A DNA stretch of 64,000 nt from Variovorax davisae (lineage in GTDB: Bacteria; Pseudomonadota; Gammaproteobacteria; Burkholderiales; Burkholderiaceae_C), in contig NZ_JASZYS010000014.1 in NCBI RefSeq assembly GCF_030316845.1, positions 62,001-126,000 on the forward strand, given 5' to 3'. How positions within the stretch are numbered: the stretch's first letter is position 1; the number at the start of each line of letters is the position of its first letter. Shown here in pieces: positions 20,480 to 29,427 of this stretch. A program made the translations under genes and the position numbers. A model generated the notes under the pieces. The model worked only from the letters and a program-made list of their open reading frames with translations, searched no databases and had not been told where the DNA came from.

Positions 20480-23400
20480 GGCCGAGGCGCTCCAGCGTCT
20501 CTGCGAACGCCACGGCGTGGCGACCGGCTACCACGACGTCTTCGGCCACTGGCATCGGGTCGCGCCGGAGGCGCTCGCCGCGCTGATGCGCGATGCCGGC
20601 TTCCTGCCGCCGGGCACCGATGCGGCCGCCGCCGACGCGGCCGCCGAGCGCCGGTCATGGCTGCGCGCCCTGCCCCCGGTTCAAACGGTCGCGGCCGGCA
20701 GCGCGCACTTCAGCGTGCCGCTGCAGCTGCCGGCGTCCACGGCGCGGATCGAATGGCGGGTGGACGACGAGAGCGGCGCCCGCCACCAGGGCGTCGTCGA
20801 CAGCGCCGACTTGGAAGTCGATGCGCACATCGAGATCGATGGCGCCGGCTACCGCCGCTTCCGGCTGACGGTCGCGCTGGCGCTGCCCGCCGGCTACCAC
20901 CGCCTGTGCATCGTCGGCCAGCCCGGCGACACGCTGCTGGTCTGCGCGCCGGCGCGCTGCCACCAGCCGGACTGGCTGGAACGCGGCGGCCGGCTCTGGG
21001 GCTTCACGCTGCAACTGCATTCGCTGCGTTCGCCGCGCAACTGGGGCTTCGGCGATTTCAGCGACCTGGCCGACTTCGTCGCCGGGGCCGCCCGCGCGGG
21101 CGCGGACGTGGTCGGGTTGAATCCCCTGCACGCGCTGTTCGCGCACAACCCGGCGCACCAGAGCCCGTACAGCCCCTCGTCGCGGGCCCAGCTCAACCCG
21201 CTCTACATCGATGTCGAGGCGGTGCCGGATTTCCGGGCCTCGCCCGCGGCGCAGCGGCGGGTGCGCTCGCCGGCCTTCCAGGCGCGGCTGGCCGGCCTGC
21301 GGGCGGCGCCGCTGATCGACCACCAGGGCGTCTCGGCCGCCAAGCACGAGGTGCTGGAAGCGCTCTACCGGCGCTTCCTCGAGCGCGCGCCGGACGATGC
21401 GGAGGTCGCCGCGCTGGCGCTGTTCCGGCAGCGCGGCGGCGTCGCCTTGCAGCAGCATGCGCTGTTCGAAGCGCTGCAGGCACACCTGCATGCGGCCGAT
21501 GCCACGGTCTGGGGCTGGCCGGCCTGGCCCGAGGCCTACCGCGATCCGGACGGCGCCGCCGTCGCCGCCTTCGCCGCCAGCCACGCCGAGCGCATCGGCT
21601 ACCACGCCTACCTGCAGTGGCAGGCCGCCCGGCAGCTCGAAGCGGCGGCGGCGCGCTGCGCCGAACTCGGGATGGCGGTCGGCCTCTACCTCGACCTGGC
21701 GGTGTCGGTCGACCGCGGCGGCTCGGACGCCTGGCGCCATCGCCACGGCTTCGCGCTCGACGTGCGGGTGGGCGCGCCGCCCGACGCCTTCAACACCCAG
21801 GGCCAGGACTGGGGCCTGCCGCCGCTGCGCCCGGACCGGCTGCGCGAAGGCCGGCACGCCGTCTTCATCGAGGCCCTGCGCGCCAACATGCGGGGCGCCG
21901 GCGCGATCCGCATCGACCACGTGATGATGCTGATGCGCCTGTTCTGGATCCCGGCCGCCGGCACGCCGCACGACGGCAGCTACGTGGCCTATCCGGTCGA
22001 GGAGCTGATGGCGATCCTGGCCCTGGAAAGCCAGCGCCATCGCTGCCTGGTGATCGGCGAGGACCTCGGCACCGTGCCGGATGCGATGCGCGACGCGATG
22101 CGCAGCCGCGGCGTCCAGTCGTACCGGCTGCTGTACTTCGAGCGCGAGGCCGACGGCGCCTTCCGGGCGCCGGCGTCCTGGCCGCGCGAGGCGGTGGTGG
22201 CGGTCAGCACGCACGACCTGCCGACGCTCGCGGGCTGGTGGTCGGCCCATGACCTGCGCCTGCGCTTCGAGCTCGGGCTGATCGCCGACGCCGCGGCGTA
22301 CGAGCAGCAGGTGGAAGAGCGCAAGCGCGATCGCGCCGGCCTGCTCGACGCCGTGCGGCAGCAGCAGCCGCTGCCGCAGGAGAGCGTGGCGGCGGCCGCG
22401 GCCGGCACGCTGGACGCCGACGCGGTGGCGGCCGTGCATGCCTTCCTGGCGGCGGCGCCCTCGTGCGTGATGATGGCGCAGCTCGAGGACGCGCTCGGCG
22501 AGAGCGAGCAGGCCAATCTGCCCGGCACCACCTTCCAGCATCCCAACTGGCAGCGCAAGTACGGCGGCGGTGGGCAGGACCTCTGGGCCCGCACGCCGCT
22601 GGTGCGGCTGTGCGCCGCCCTGGCAGGCAGCCGGCCGCGCGAAGCGGCCGGCCCGGCGGCGCGCCCCCGCGTGCCGCGCGCCACCTACCGGCTGCAGCTG
22701 CACAGCGGCTTCAGCTTCGACGATGCCGCGCGCATCGTGCCCTACCTGGCGCGGCTGGGCATCAGCCACGTCTACTGCTCGCCGATCCACCGCGCCCGCC
22801 CCGGCAGCATGCACGGCTACGACGTCGTCGCCCACGACGAGATCAATCCCGAGCTCGGCGGCCTGGCCGCGTTCGAGCGCCTGACGAAGACGCTGAAGGC
22901 CCATGGCATGGGCCAGCTGATCGACCTGGTGCCCAACCACATGGGGGTGCTGGGCAGCGACAACGCCTGGTGGTCCGACGTGCTGGCGCACGGCATGGCC
23001 TCGCGCTACGCGCGCCACTTCGACATCGACTGGCAGCCGCTGACACCGCAGCTGGCGGGCAAGGTGATGCTGCCGGTGCTCGGCGACGCCTACGGCCGGG
23101 TGCTCGAGCGCGGCGAGCTGGCGCTGCTGTGGGACGCCGAGGCCGGCGAGTTCGGCATCGGCTACTTCGAGCACCGCTTTCCGCTGGCCCCGGAGAGCAC
23201 CGCCGCCATCCTCGAGCGCGCCTGCGCCCGGCTGGGCGCGGGCGACGCCAGTGCCCCGCTGGCCGGCATCGCCACCGCGCTCGGCCACCTGCCCGGCCGG
23301 CAGCGCTCGAAGCCCAGGACCGTGGCCGAGCGCGCCCGCGACAGCCAGTTGCTCCAGGCCCAGCTGGCGCTGCTCGCCGCCGCCCGACCCGCGGTGGGGC

Positions 23401-25499
23401 AGGCGATCGCGGCCGAGGTCGAGGCGCTCAACGGCCCGCAGCAGCGCGACCGCCTGCACCGCCTGCTGGAGGCGCAGGCCTGGCGGCTGGCCCACTGGCG
23501 GGCGGCCGCCGACGAGATCAACTACCGGCGCTTCTTCGACGTCAACGAGCTGGCGGCGCTGCGCAACGAGCGCCGCGCGGTGTTCGAGGCCACCCACGCG
23601 ATGGCGCTCGACCTGGCCGCGCGCGGCTGGGTCGACGGCCTGCGCATCGACCATCCCGACGGGCTGCAGGACCCGGCGCGCTATTTCGAGCGGCTGCAGG
23701 ACGGCTTCGTCGCCCGCGCCGGCCTGCCGCCGCGCGGCGTCGATGCCGACGGCCGCCCCGATCGGCCGCTCTACGTCGTGGCCGAGAAGATCGCGGCGCC
23801 ACACGAGGAGGTGCCGGTGTCGTGGGCGGTGCACGGCACCACCGGCTACCGCTTCGCCAACCTGGCCAACGCGGTGCTGGTGGACGAGCGCGCCGCCGGC
23901 CGGCTGAAGCGCATCTGGCGCAACTTCACCGGCCAGTGCGCGCCCTTCGACGAGCTCGTCTACCAGGCCAAGCGCGAGGTGGCGGGCGTGACGCTGGCCT
24001 CCGACCTCGAAGTGCTCGCGATCGCGCTGCTGGCCATCGGCAAGGCCCATCGCAGCACCCGCGACCACACGCTCAACACGCTGCGCGAGGTGCTGGCGAC
24101 CGTGGCGGCCAGCCTCACGGTCTATCGCACCTACAACGACGAGCAGGTCAGCGGGCAGGACCGGCATTTCGTCGACCAGGCGATCGCCGCGGCCCGCGAC
24201 CGCCTGGCCCTGCCCGACCCTTCGGTGTTCGAGTTCGTGCGCGAAGCGCTGCTCGGGCGGGCCCCCGCGCCGGGCCGGGCGGCGCGGCGCCAGGCGCTGC
24301 GCTTCGCCCGGCGCTTCCAGCAGTTCAGCGCCCCGGTGGCGGCCAAGGGCGTCGAGGACACGGCGTTCTACCGCTACTTTCCGCTCGCCTCGGCCAACGA
24401 GGTCGGCGGCGAGCCCGACCGGCTCGGCGTTTCGGTGGCCGCCTTCCACGAAGCCAGCAGCGACCGCCAGCGGCGCTGGCCGCAGACCATGCTGGCCACC
24501 TCGACCCACGACAACAAGCGCGCCGAGGACGTGCGGCTGCGCATCGACGTGCTGTCCGAGCTGCCGGCCCTGTGGCGCCTGGCGCTGCGGCGCTGGTCGC
24601 GCTTCAACGCGCCGCTGCGCGGCCCGGTGTCGGCCGCGCACGAGTACCTGCTCTACCAGACGCTGCTCGGCACGATGCCGATGGCGGCGCCCGACGCGGC
24701 GGCGCCGGACGGCTTTGCGGACCGCATCGTGCGCTACATGCACAAGGCCGCCCGGGAAGGCAAGACGGGCACCAGCTGGACCCGGCCCGATGCCGGCTAC
24801 GAAGCGGCGCTGGAGCGCTTCGTGCGCGGCCTGCTGGCGCCGCGGCCCGGCAATGCCTTCCTGGCCGACCTGGGCCGCGTGGTGGGCACGCTGGATCGCT
24901 TCGGTGCGCTCAACGGCATCAGCCTCACGCTGCTCAAGTACAGCTCGCCCGGGGTGCCCGACCTGTACCAGGGCTGCGAACTCATCGATCGCAGCCTGGT
25001 CGATCCGGACAACCGCCGGCCGGTGGACTACGACGAACGCGCGCGCCTCCTGGAGGCCATGCAGGCGCTGGCGGCCGCCAGCGCCGGCAGCGCGCTCGCA
25101 CAGGCCGTCCGCGGCTTCGCGGCCACGCCGTCCGACGGCCGGGCCAAGCTGTGGCTGACCTGGCGGCTGCTCGCCTTGCGCCAACGCTGGCCCGCGCTGT
25201 TCCGGCATGGCAGCTACGAGCCGCTCGAGGTGCGCGGCGAGCGCGCCGGCCACGTCATCGCCTTCGCCCGCCGTCATGACGACCGGGCCATCGTGGTGAT
25301 CGTGGTGCGCTTGTTCGCGCGCCTCGGCGACGCCGGCTGGGGCGACACCTGCGTGCGGCTGCCCGACGGCCTCGCGGCCGCCGCGATGGAAGACCAGGTG
25401 ACGGGCCTGCGGCATCCGCCGGGCGGCCCGCAACTCGCGCTCGCCAGCCTGCTGCAGACCTTTCCGGGCGCGGTGCTGGCCCTGGAGCCAGCCCCGTAG
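20472..25499 (+). CDS. treY: fused 4-alpha-glucanotransferase / malto-oligosyltrehalose synthase (MalQ-TreY)
   Basis: A 1675-residue protein, far longer than either parent family. Residues 1-~717 are amylomaltase MalQ (GH77): SPRNWGFGDFSDL, SPYSPSSRAQLNPLYID, nucleophile D482 (RIDHVMML), E530 (IGEDLGTVP) and D582 (STHDLPTL). A short Arg/Ala/Pro linker of about 17 residues follows. Residues ~735-1675 are TreY (GH13_26): PRATYRLQLHSGFSF, SPIHRARPGSMHGYDV, nucleophile D1060 (RIDHPDGLQDP), E1105 (VVAEKI) and D1347 (STHDNKRAEDVR). Both catalytic triads are intact, so both activities are expected: disproportionation of short maltodextrins into longer chains, then conversion of the reducing end to trehalosyl. 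No frameshift or internal stop separates the halves. Confidence 0.94.
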   Translation: MDEAEALQRLCERHGVATGYHDVFGHWHRVAPEALAALMRDAGFLPPGTDAAAADAAAERRSWLRALPPVQTVAAGSAHFSVPLQLPASTARIEWRVDDESGARHQGVVDSADLEVDAHIEIDGAGYRRFRLTVALALPAGYHRLCIVGQPGDTLLVCAPARCHQPDWLERGGRLWGFTLQLHSLRSPRNWGFGDFSDLADFVAGAARAGADVVGLNPLHALFAHNPAHQSPYSPSSRAQLNPLYIDVEAVPDFRASPAAQRRVRSPAFQARLAGLRAAPLIDHQGVSAAKHEVLEALYRRFLERAPDDAEVAALALFRQRGGVALQQHALFEALQAHLHAADATVWGWPAWPEAYRDPDGAAVAAFAASHAERIGYHAYLQWQAARQLEAAAARCAELGMAVGLYLDLAVSVDRGGSDAWRHRHGFALDVRVGAPPDAFNTQGQDWGLPPLRPDRLREGRHAVFIEALRANMRGAGAIRIDHVMMLMRLFWIPAAGTPHDGSYVAYPVEELMAILALESQRHRCLVIGEDLGTVPDAMRDAMRSRGVQSYRLLYFEREADGAFRAPASWPREAVVAVSTHDLPTLAGWWSAHDLRLRFELGLIADAAAYEQQVEERKRDRAGLLDAVRQQQPLPQESVAAAAAGTLDADAVAAVHAFLAAAPSCVMMAQLEDALGESEQANLPGTTFQHPNWQRKYGGGGQDLWARTPLVRLCAALAGSRPREAAGPAARPRVPRATYRLQLHSGFSFDDAARIVPYLARLGISHVYCSPIHRARPGSMHGYDVVAHDEINPELGGLAAFERLTKTLKAHGMGQLIDLVPNHMGVLGSDNAWWSDVLAHGMASRYARHFDIDWQPLTPQLAGKVMLPVLGDAYGRVLERGELALLWDAEAGEFGIGYFEHRFPLAPESTAAILERACARLGAGDASAPLAGIATALGHLPGRQRSKPRTVAERARDSQLLQAQLALLAAARPAVGQAIAAEVEALNGPQQRDRLHRLLEAQAWRLAHWRAAADEINYRRFFDVNELAALRNERRAVFEATHAMALDLAARGWVDGLRIDHPDGLQDPARYFERLQDGFVARAGLPPRGVDADGRPDRPLYVVAEKIAAPHEEVPVSWAVHGTTGYRFANLANAVLVDERAAGRLKRIWRNFTGQCAPFDELVYQAKREVAGVTLASDLEVLAIALLAIGKAHRSTRDHTLNTLREVLATVAASLTVYRTYNDEQVSGQDRHFVDQAIAAARDRLALPDPSVFEFVREALLGRAPAPGRAARRQALRFARRFQQFSAPVAAKGVEDTAFYRYFPLASANEVGGEPDRLGVSVAAFHEASSDRQRRWPQTMLATSTHDNKRAEDVRLRIDVLSELPALWRLALRRWSRFNAPLRGPVSAAHEYLLYQTLLGTMPMAAPDAAAPDGFADRIVRYMHKAAREGKTGTSWTRPDAGYEAALERFVRGLLAPRPGNAFLADLGRVVGTLDRFGALNGISLTLLKYSSPGVPDLYQGCELIDRSLVDPDNRRPVDYDERARLLEAMQALAAASAGSALAQAVRGFAATPSDGRAKLWLTWRLLALRQRWPALFRHGSYEPLEVRGERAGHVIAFARRHDDRAIVVIVVRLFARLGDAGWGDTCVRLPDGLAAAAMEDQVTGLRHPPGGPQLALASLLQTFPGAVLALEPAP

Positions 25500-25513
25500 G
25501 CGCCCGCCTACGG
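25494..25513 (+). terminator. hairpin at the end of the malQ-treY gene
   Basis: CCGTAGGCG and CGCCTACGG form a perfect 9-bp stem with a 2-nt loop. The TAG stop of the fusion gene lies inside the left arm. No T-run follows, so it is at best a weak intrinsic terminator or an mRNA 3'-end stabiliser for the seven-gene operon. Confidence 0.4.
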
Positions 25514-25603
25514 CGCAATGCGCTGCGGCGCCGCTTCCGCATCGCTGTCGATTTGCTAATCCTTCGGCGGTGCTGCCAGGCACCAACGCGGAGACACAAG
25601 CAC

Positions 25604-25882
25604 ATGACCCAAGCCATCCACTGTTTCGACACGGCGAGCGTCCGCTTCGCCATCCACCCCGCAGGCCCGGACGGCGAGCGCTGCATCGTCGAGATCGCCG
25701 AAGACCCGCTGCGCGACCTGTTCGGTGCCCGCGGCGGCGGCGACAGCCTGGTCCACGCCTACCTGATGAACGCCGACGTGATCAACGCACTGGCCCTGGC
25801 GCGCCACCGCGAGACCCGCGGCCGACCGGTACGGCTGGAGACGGTCGACTTCGAGACGGCGGACGCCGGCGTCTGTGGCTGA
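25604..25882 (+). CDS. small DUF1488-like hypothetical protein
   Basis: A 92-residue protein. The pattern of an N-terminal beta region (SVRFAIHPAGPDGERCIVEI), then LRDLFGARG, then a helical region with YLMNADVINALA resembles small DUF1488-type proteins, where FGA and a later N..I..A helix recur. That resemblance is by eye and uncertain. No catalytic motif is visible. The ATG at 25604 is chosen over an upstream in-frame start whose residues look non-coding. It is 105 bp downstream of malQ-treY and on the same strand, so it may be read through from the glucan operon. Confidence 0.6.
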   Translation: MTQAIHCFDTASVRFAIHPAGPDGERCIVEIAEDPLRDLFGARGGGDSLVHAYLMNADVINALALARHRETRGRPVRLETVDFETADAGVCG

Positions 25883-25906
25883 GGCCCGGTCCCACGGCTC
25901 GGCGCC

Positions 25907-26341
25907 ATGACGGCCACCGCCCTGCAGCTGCTGCAGTTGCTCCAGCAGTTGTCCCAGGCCAGGATCCGCTTCAGCTGCAGCCAGCTGTCGGGGCTCGCCG
26001 GCGGGCGGTGGAAACCTTCGGAGCCGCAGGTGCCGGCGGGCATCTCGGCGCGCGAAGCCCGGGCGCTCGGGCTGTTCGCGGTGCTCCAGGACAAGGAGCG
26101 CTCCGAGGTCATGCGGGCCCGTGCGCAGTTCCTCCAGCTGCTGCTCGAGAGCGCACCGCAGCGGCTGCAGGGCTGGAGCGACCAGGACCCGCTCGACCGC
26201 ATGCCGCCGTCGCGCCTGTTCGAATGGATCTCCCACGACTTCGAGCGGCTGGAGCTCGCGCAGATCGAAGCCCAGATGTCGGCGGGCGACGCCGGCCGCT
26301 ACTTCGGCCGCGTCGGGCCGGCGCCTTCATCCCCGGTCTGA
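25907..26341 (+). CDS. hypothetical protein, helical
   Basis: A 144-residue protein I do not recognise. The N terminus is Leu/Gln-rich (LQLLQLLQQLSQ) and the middle is charged and helical (ARALGLFAVLQDKERSEVMRARAQFLQLLLES). WSDQDPLDRMPPSRLFEW precedes a last helix. There is no signal peptide or membrane span. It begins 24 bp after the preceding small gene, so the two are probably co-transcribed. Its stop almost touches that of the convergent glycosidase gene (1-bp gap). Confidence 0.62.
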   Translation: MTATALQLLQLLQQLSQARIRFSCSQLSGLAGGRWKPSEPQVPAGISAREARALGLFAVLQDKERSEVMRARAQFLQLLLESAPQRLQGWSDQDPLDRMPPSRLFEWISHDFERLELAQIEAQMSAGDAGRYFGRVGPAPSSPV

Positions 26342-26342
26342 C

Positions 26343-27527
26343 TCACCAGGCCGCCGCGCCGCCGGTGAGGGCGCGCCGGGCGAGCAGGAAGGTGGCGGCG
26401 TTCCAGCTCTGGCCGGCCATCCCCATGGGCGCCAGCGTGCGGCCGTGGAACCACTCGGTGAAGCGCCAGTCGTCGAGCGCGTTGACCTGCGCCAGCCGGC
26501 CGAGGTCGGACCAGGCCTGCGCCTGCAGGCCCAGCCGGGCCAGCGCCATCACCCAGAAGCCGCCCACGAAGGGCCAGATGCCGCCGTTGTGGTACTGGTG
26601 GACCATGTTCTGCTGGTGGCGCGCCATGTACGGCCGCCAGAGTTCGTGCTGGCGCGACAGCGGATGCAGCACGACGCGCACCGGATAGGGATCGTCGGCG
26701 CCGGCGGCGGCGATGGTGTCGACGATGCGGCGCGCCATCGAGGCCTCGGCCAGGCCGCTCTGGATCGCGAGCACGTTGCCGAACACGTCGCCCTCGTCGC
26801 CCACGACTGCGAGATTGACGAAGCTGAGGTAGAGGCCGGGGTCGCGCCGGCCGCGCCGCGCATAGTGCCGCAGCAGGCGCGCCCGGTGGTACTCCGGCAG
26901 GTCGCGCTGGAACGGGTTGAACAGGTGGTTGAAGTGATGCTGCGTGGCCTCGGCATGGTCCAGGCCGTGGCGGCGCTTGACCTCGTACCACAGGGCATTG
27001 GTGTACAGCACATAGCCGGAGCGCGGCATGATGTCGGCCCAGTCGCTGGCCTCGTTCTGCTGCAGCAGGCGGAAGTGCTGGTGCTCCTGCGCCAGCAGCC
27101 AGCCCAGCGCCCGCTCCACCTCCGGCTGCCAGTGCGAGGCGCCGACGCCGCCGTGGCGCCGCACGTGGTCCACCGCGATCAGCCACCACAGGGTGGCGTC
27201 GATGCATCCCAGGTACCAGAAGTCGGCGTCGCGGCCCTCGGGATCGACGTACTTCGGGATCTGGCCATTGGCCGCCTGCTGCGCCGCCAGCGCGTCGAGG
27301 CTGGCCACCGCACCCTGCTCCAGCGCCGCCACGCCGCTGCCGCACATCGCCATCACGCAGATGGCGGCATCGCGCCCGAAGATGCGCGTGTAGCGCCGCG
27401 CCACCGCCGCCTCGGTGCGGCTGGCCGCGAGGATGCCGTGCGGCGTCAGGTTGCGCTGCAGGAGCGCGAGCGAGGCTTCGGCGCAGGCATCGATCTGCGC
27501 GAGGGTGGGGGCATCGGTGTGGGTCAT
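26343..27527 (-). CDS. six-hairpin glycosidase (amylo-alpha-1,6-glucosidase / GH100-like)
   Basis: A 394-residue cytosolic protein with the look of an (alpha/alpha)6-barrel glycosidase. RIFGRDAAICVMAM near residue 50 parallels the FGRD block of glycogen debranching glucosidases. QNEASDWADIMPRSGYVLYTNALWY supplies acidic residues, and HQYHNGGIWPFVGGFW near residue 320 is a typical late block. Neutral invertases (GH100) share the same fold, so the substrate could be sucrose rather than a branched glucan. Closeness to the glg/tre operon favours an alpha-glucan role. It is convergent to that operon and downstream of the metacaspase gene (81-bp gap). Confidence 0.72.
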   Translation of the reverse strand: MTHTDAPTLAQIDACAEASLALLQRNLTPHGILAASRTEAAVARRYTRIFGRDAAICVMAMCGSGVAALEQGAVASLDALAAQQAANGQIPKYVDPEGRDADFWYLGCIDATLWWLIAVDHVRRHGGVGASHWQPEVERALGWLLAQEHQHFRLLQQNEASDWADIMPRSGYVLYTNALWYEVKRRHGLDHAEATQHHFNHLFNPFQRDLPEYHRARLLRHYARRGRRDPGLYLSFVNLAVVGDEGDVFGNVLAIQSGLAEASMARRIVDTIAAAGADDPYPVRVVLHPLSRQHELWRPYMARHQQNMVHQYHNGGIWPFVGGFWVMALARLGLQAQAWSDLGRLAQVNALDDWRFTEWFHGRTLAPMGMAGQSWNAATFLLARRALTGGAAAW

Positions 27528-27608
27528 GCGTTGGTGATTCGCCGCCAGGCAGCGGCGGCAGCACGCATTCTCGCGGCAGACGCGGGTGCAGCGGCCCGCC
27601 GCCGCCGC

Positions 27609-28508
27609 TCAGAGGGCGAAAGGTGCCTGCTTGAGGAAGGCCGCCGCCGGGCCGAGCAGGAAGAGGTTCGGCGACTGGCTGGCGGGCATGCCGGCCCGGA
27701 TGCGGGCATGGAAGCTGCCGTAGGTGCCCTCGAAGGCGCCGTGGTTCCAAACCTTCAGCAGCTGTTCGGTGAAGGCGCCGTTGTGGTCGCCGTCCAGCGA
27801 GACCTGGTTGTCCTGGCAGCCGGAGATCAGGATCACCGACGGCTTGAACGCGCCGGTCACCGTAGCCGCCTGGCCGGCCGTGCCCACCTGGGACAAGGCC
27901 GCGTCGGGGTCGGTCACCTGGCCGCCGGCCGCCTTCGCCACGTCGTTCTGCAGCTTGTCGTAGAAGGCCTTGTGGGCCTCGTACACGCGGATCGCCACGC
28001 CGGCGGGCATCAGGCGCGCCCGCGTGCCCGGCGGCGGCGTCGGCGGCCGCTCGCGCGTCACGGTGCCGCTGTGGCAGCTGTCCGAGAGCACCAGGATGCG
28101 AACGCCGGCGCCGAACTTGCTGAGTTCGAAGTAGAGCTCGTCGTCGATGAGCTGGCCGTCGAATAGGCACCAGGTCTCGTCCTTGCGGTCTTTCTCGTCA
28201 TGGTCGATGTCCGGGACCTGGCCGCCGTGCCCGGAGTAGCTCATGAAGAACAGGTCGCCGGACCGGAGCGCCTTGGCCGCGCCGCGGATCGCCGCGAGCA
28301 CGTTCGCGCGCGTGGCCTTCCTGGTCAGCAGCACGGTGGACGCGATGCCCTTCGACTTGGAAATGGCCGCCATGTCCGAGGCGTCGAATTCGCAGGCCGC
28401 CAGGGGCCCGTCCCAGCCCTCGTAGGCGGCCGCGCTCACGGCATTGAGCCCGATGTGCAGCGACCGCGCGGCGGCAGCGTTGCCCGGCTTGGATTTGCTG
28501 GCGGCCAT
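27609..28508 (-). CDS. bacterial metacaspase (caspase family C14 peptidase)
   Basis: A 299-residue caspase-fold protease. LHIGLNAVSAAAYEGWDGPL begins the p20-like domain. The catalytic dyad is clear: H94 in FMSYSGHGGQ and C145 in LSDSCHSGT. Acidic residues typical of the basic-P1 specificity pocket follow the His (DIDHDEKDRKDE). The p10-like part contains LISGCQDNQVS and GAFTEQLLKVW. No signal peptide, WD40 or other appended domain is seen, so it is a minimal type. Metacaspases usually cleave after Arg/Lys and often need Ca2+. Upstream is the divergent-facing GntR gene; downstream is the glycosidase. Its biological role is unknown. Confidence 0.9.
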   Translation of the reverse strand: MAASKSKPGNAAAARSLHIGLNAVSAAAYEGWDGPLAACEFDASDMAAISKSKGIASTVLLTRKATRANVLAAIRGAAKALRSGDLFFMSYSGHGGQVPDIDHDEKDRKDETWCLFDGQLIDDELYFELSKFGAGVRILVLSDSCHSGTVTRERPPTPPPGTRARLMPAGVAIRVYEAHKAFYDKLQNDVAKAAGGQVTDPDAALSQVGTAGQAATVTGAFKPSVILISGCQDNQVSLDGDHNGAFTEQLLKVWNHGAFEGTYGSFHARIRAGMPASQSPNLFLLGPAAAFLKQAPFAL

Positions 28509-28621
28509 GGTGTCCCCCTTGTGGCGTGCTCGATGGCGATCGAGGGCAGCCGAGCGGCCGCCGGGGTCGCGATGATAGGCGCGATTGGCGGGCGGAGGAA
28601 GGGCGATCTCGTTGACGCGAT

Positions 28622-29335
28622 CTACACGCCGTGCCGCATCGGCGGCTTCGCCCCCGGCGCCGCGTCGCCCTCCGCCAGCAGCTTCTCGTAGTTGCGGCGC
28701 AGGATCAGTCCCGCGTAGTAGACATGCTCGCGCATGAGTTGCTCGGCGCGCACGCAGTCGCGGGCGATGATGGCCTCGATGATGCGGTGGTGGTCGCCGT
28801 GCGAGCGCAGGATGATGCCGTGGTCGTCCCAGAGGATGATCCGGTCGGAGGCGAAGGGGATGTTCTGCGCCTGCTCGGCGAAGCGCGTGACCCACGGGTT
28901 GCCTGCGGCATGGAGCAGGGTGTCGTGGATGGTCACGTTCATCTGCTGGTAGGGCGCGTGGTCCTCGGGCCGCAGTTCCCCGCGCGCCAGAATGCGGTCG
29001 CCTTCGGCCAGGGCATCGAGCAGCCGCCGCGATTGCAGGTCGGTCAGGCCGCGCGCGGCCGCGTTGCGGCAAGCCAGGCCTTCCAGCACGGCGCGCACGT
29101 CGTAGGCGGCCGCGATCTCGTCGACGTCGAAGCCGCGCACCAGATAGCCGCGCTTGGGCTGGTGGTTGACGAGCCCCTCGCTCGCCAGCGTGCTCAACGC
29201 GGCCCGCACGGGGGTGCGCGAGACGCCCAGCCTTTCCGCCAGCGGGATTTCCTCCAGCCGTTCGCCCGGCTGGATCTGGCCATGGAGGATCCAGTTGCGC
29301 AGCGTCTCCGTGACGTCCTGAGACAGCGTTCTCAT
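28622..29335 (-). CDS. GntR family regulator, FadR/FCD subfamily
   Basis: A 237-residue repressor-type protein. The winged helix occupies residues ~5-70 (PLAERLGVSRTPVRAALSTLASEGLV). The all-helical FCD ligand domain follows, with the Asp/His metal-binding pattern (IHDTLLHAAGN, HHRIIEAI, MREHVYYAG). It is divergent from the ten-gene SDR/liv/flavoprotein operon. Two GTATAC-centred dyads in the 128-bp gap are the obvious binding sites, one 32 bp from its own start, so autoregulation and control of the catabolic operon are likely. An AAGGAG Shine-Dalgarno sequence precedes the ATG. The effector is probably the operon's substrate or an intermediate. Confidence 0.9.
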   Translation of the reverse strand: MRTLSQDVTETLRNWILHGQIQPGERLEEIPLAERLGVSRTPVRAALSTLASEGLVNHQPKRGYLVRGFDVDEIAAAYDVRAVLEGLACRNAAARGLTDLQSRRLLDALAEGDRILARGELRPEDHAPYQQMNVTIHDTLLHAAGNPWVTRFAEQAQNIPFASDRIILWDDHGIILRSHGDHHRIIEAIIARDCVRAEQLMREHVYYAGLILRRNYEKLLAEGDAAPGAKPPMRHGV

Positions 29336-29365
29336 CCCTGCTCCTTCTCGTGTGAAAGCTTGTCA

Positions 29366-29375
29366 AGTATACATA
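29366..29375. promoter_or_regulatory. GntR operator-like site 1 (regulator-proximal)
   Basis: AGTATACATA contains the GTATAC core dyad (29367-29372). It lies 32 bp upstream of the gntR start. Read on the minus strand it gives TATACT, a good -10 box, so occupancy should repress gntR. Its centre is exactly 63 bp from site 2. Confidence 0.55.
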
Positions 29376-29427
29376 TGGAGCTTCTCATGGCGATATTGCG
29401 GGTTAACACCGACACTTTCTTGACGTC

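Noticed and set aside
20655..25586. A minus-strand open frame of about 1640 codons antisense to malQ-treY
   Set aside because: Same effect: low-complexity His/Arg/Gln-rich residues with no motif, opposite an intact two-domain enzyme.
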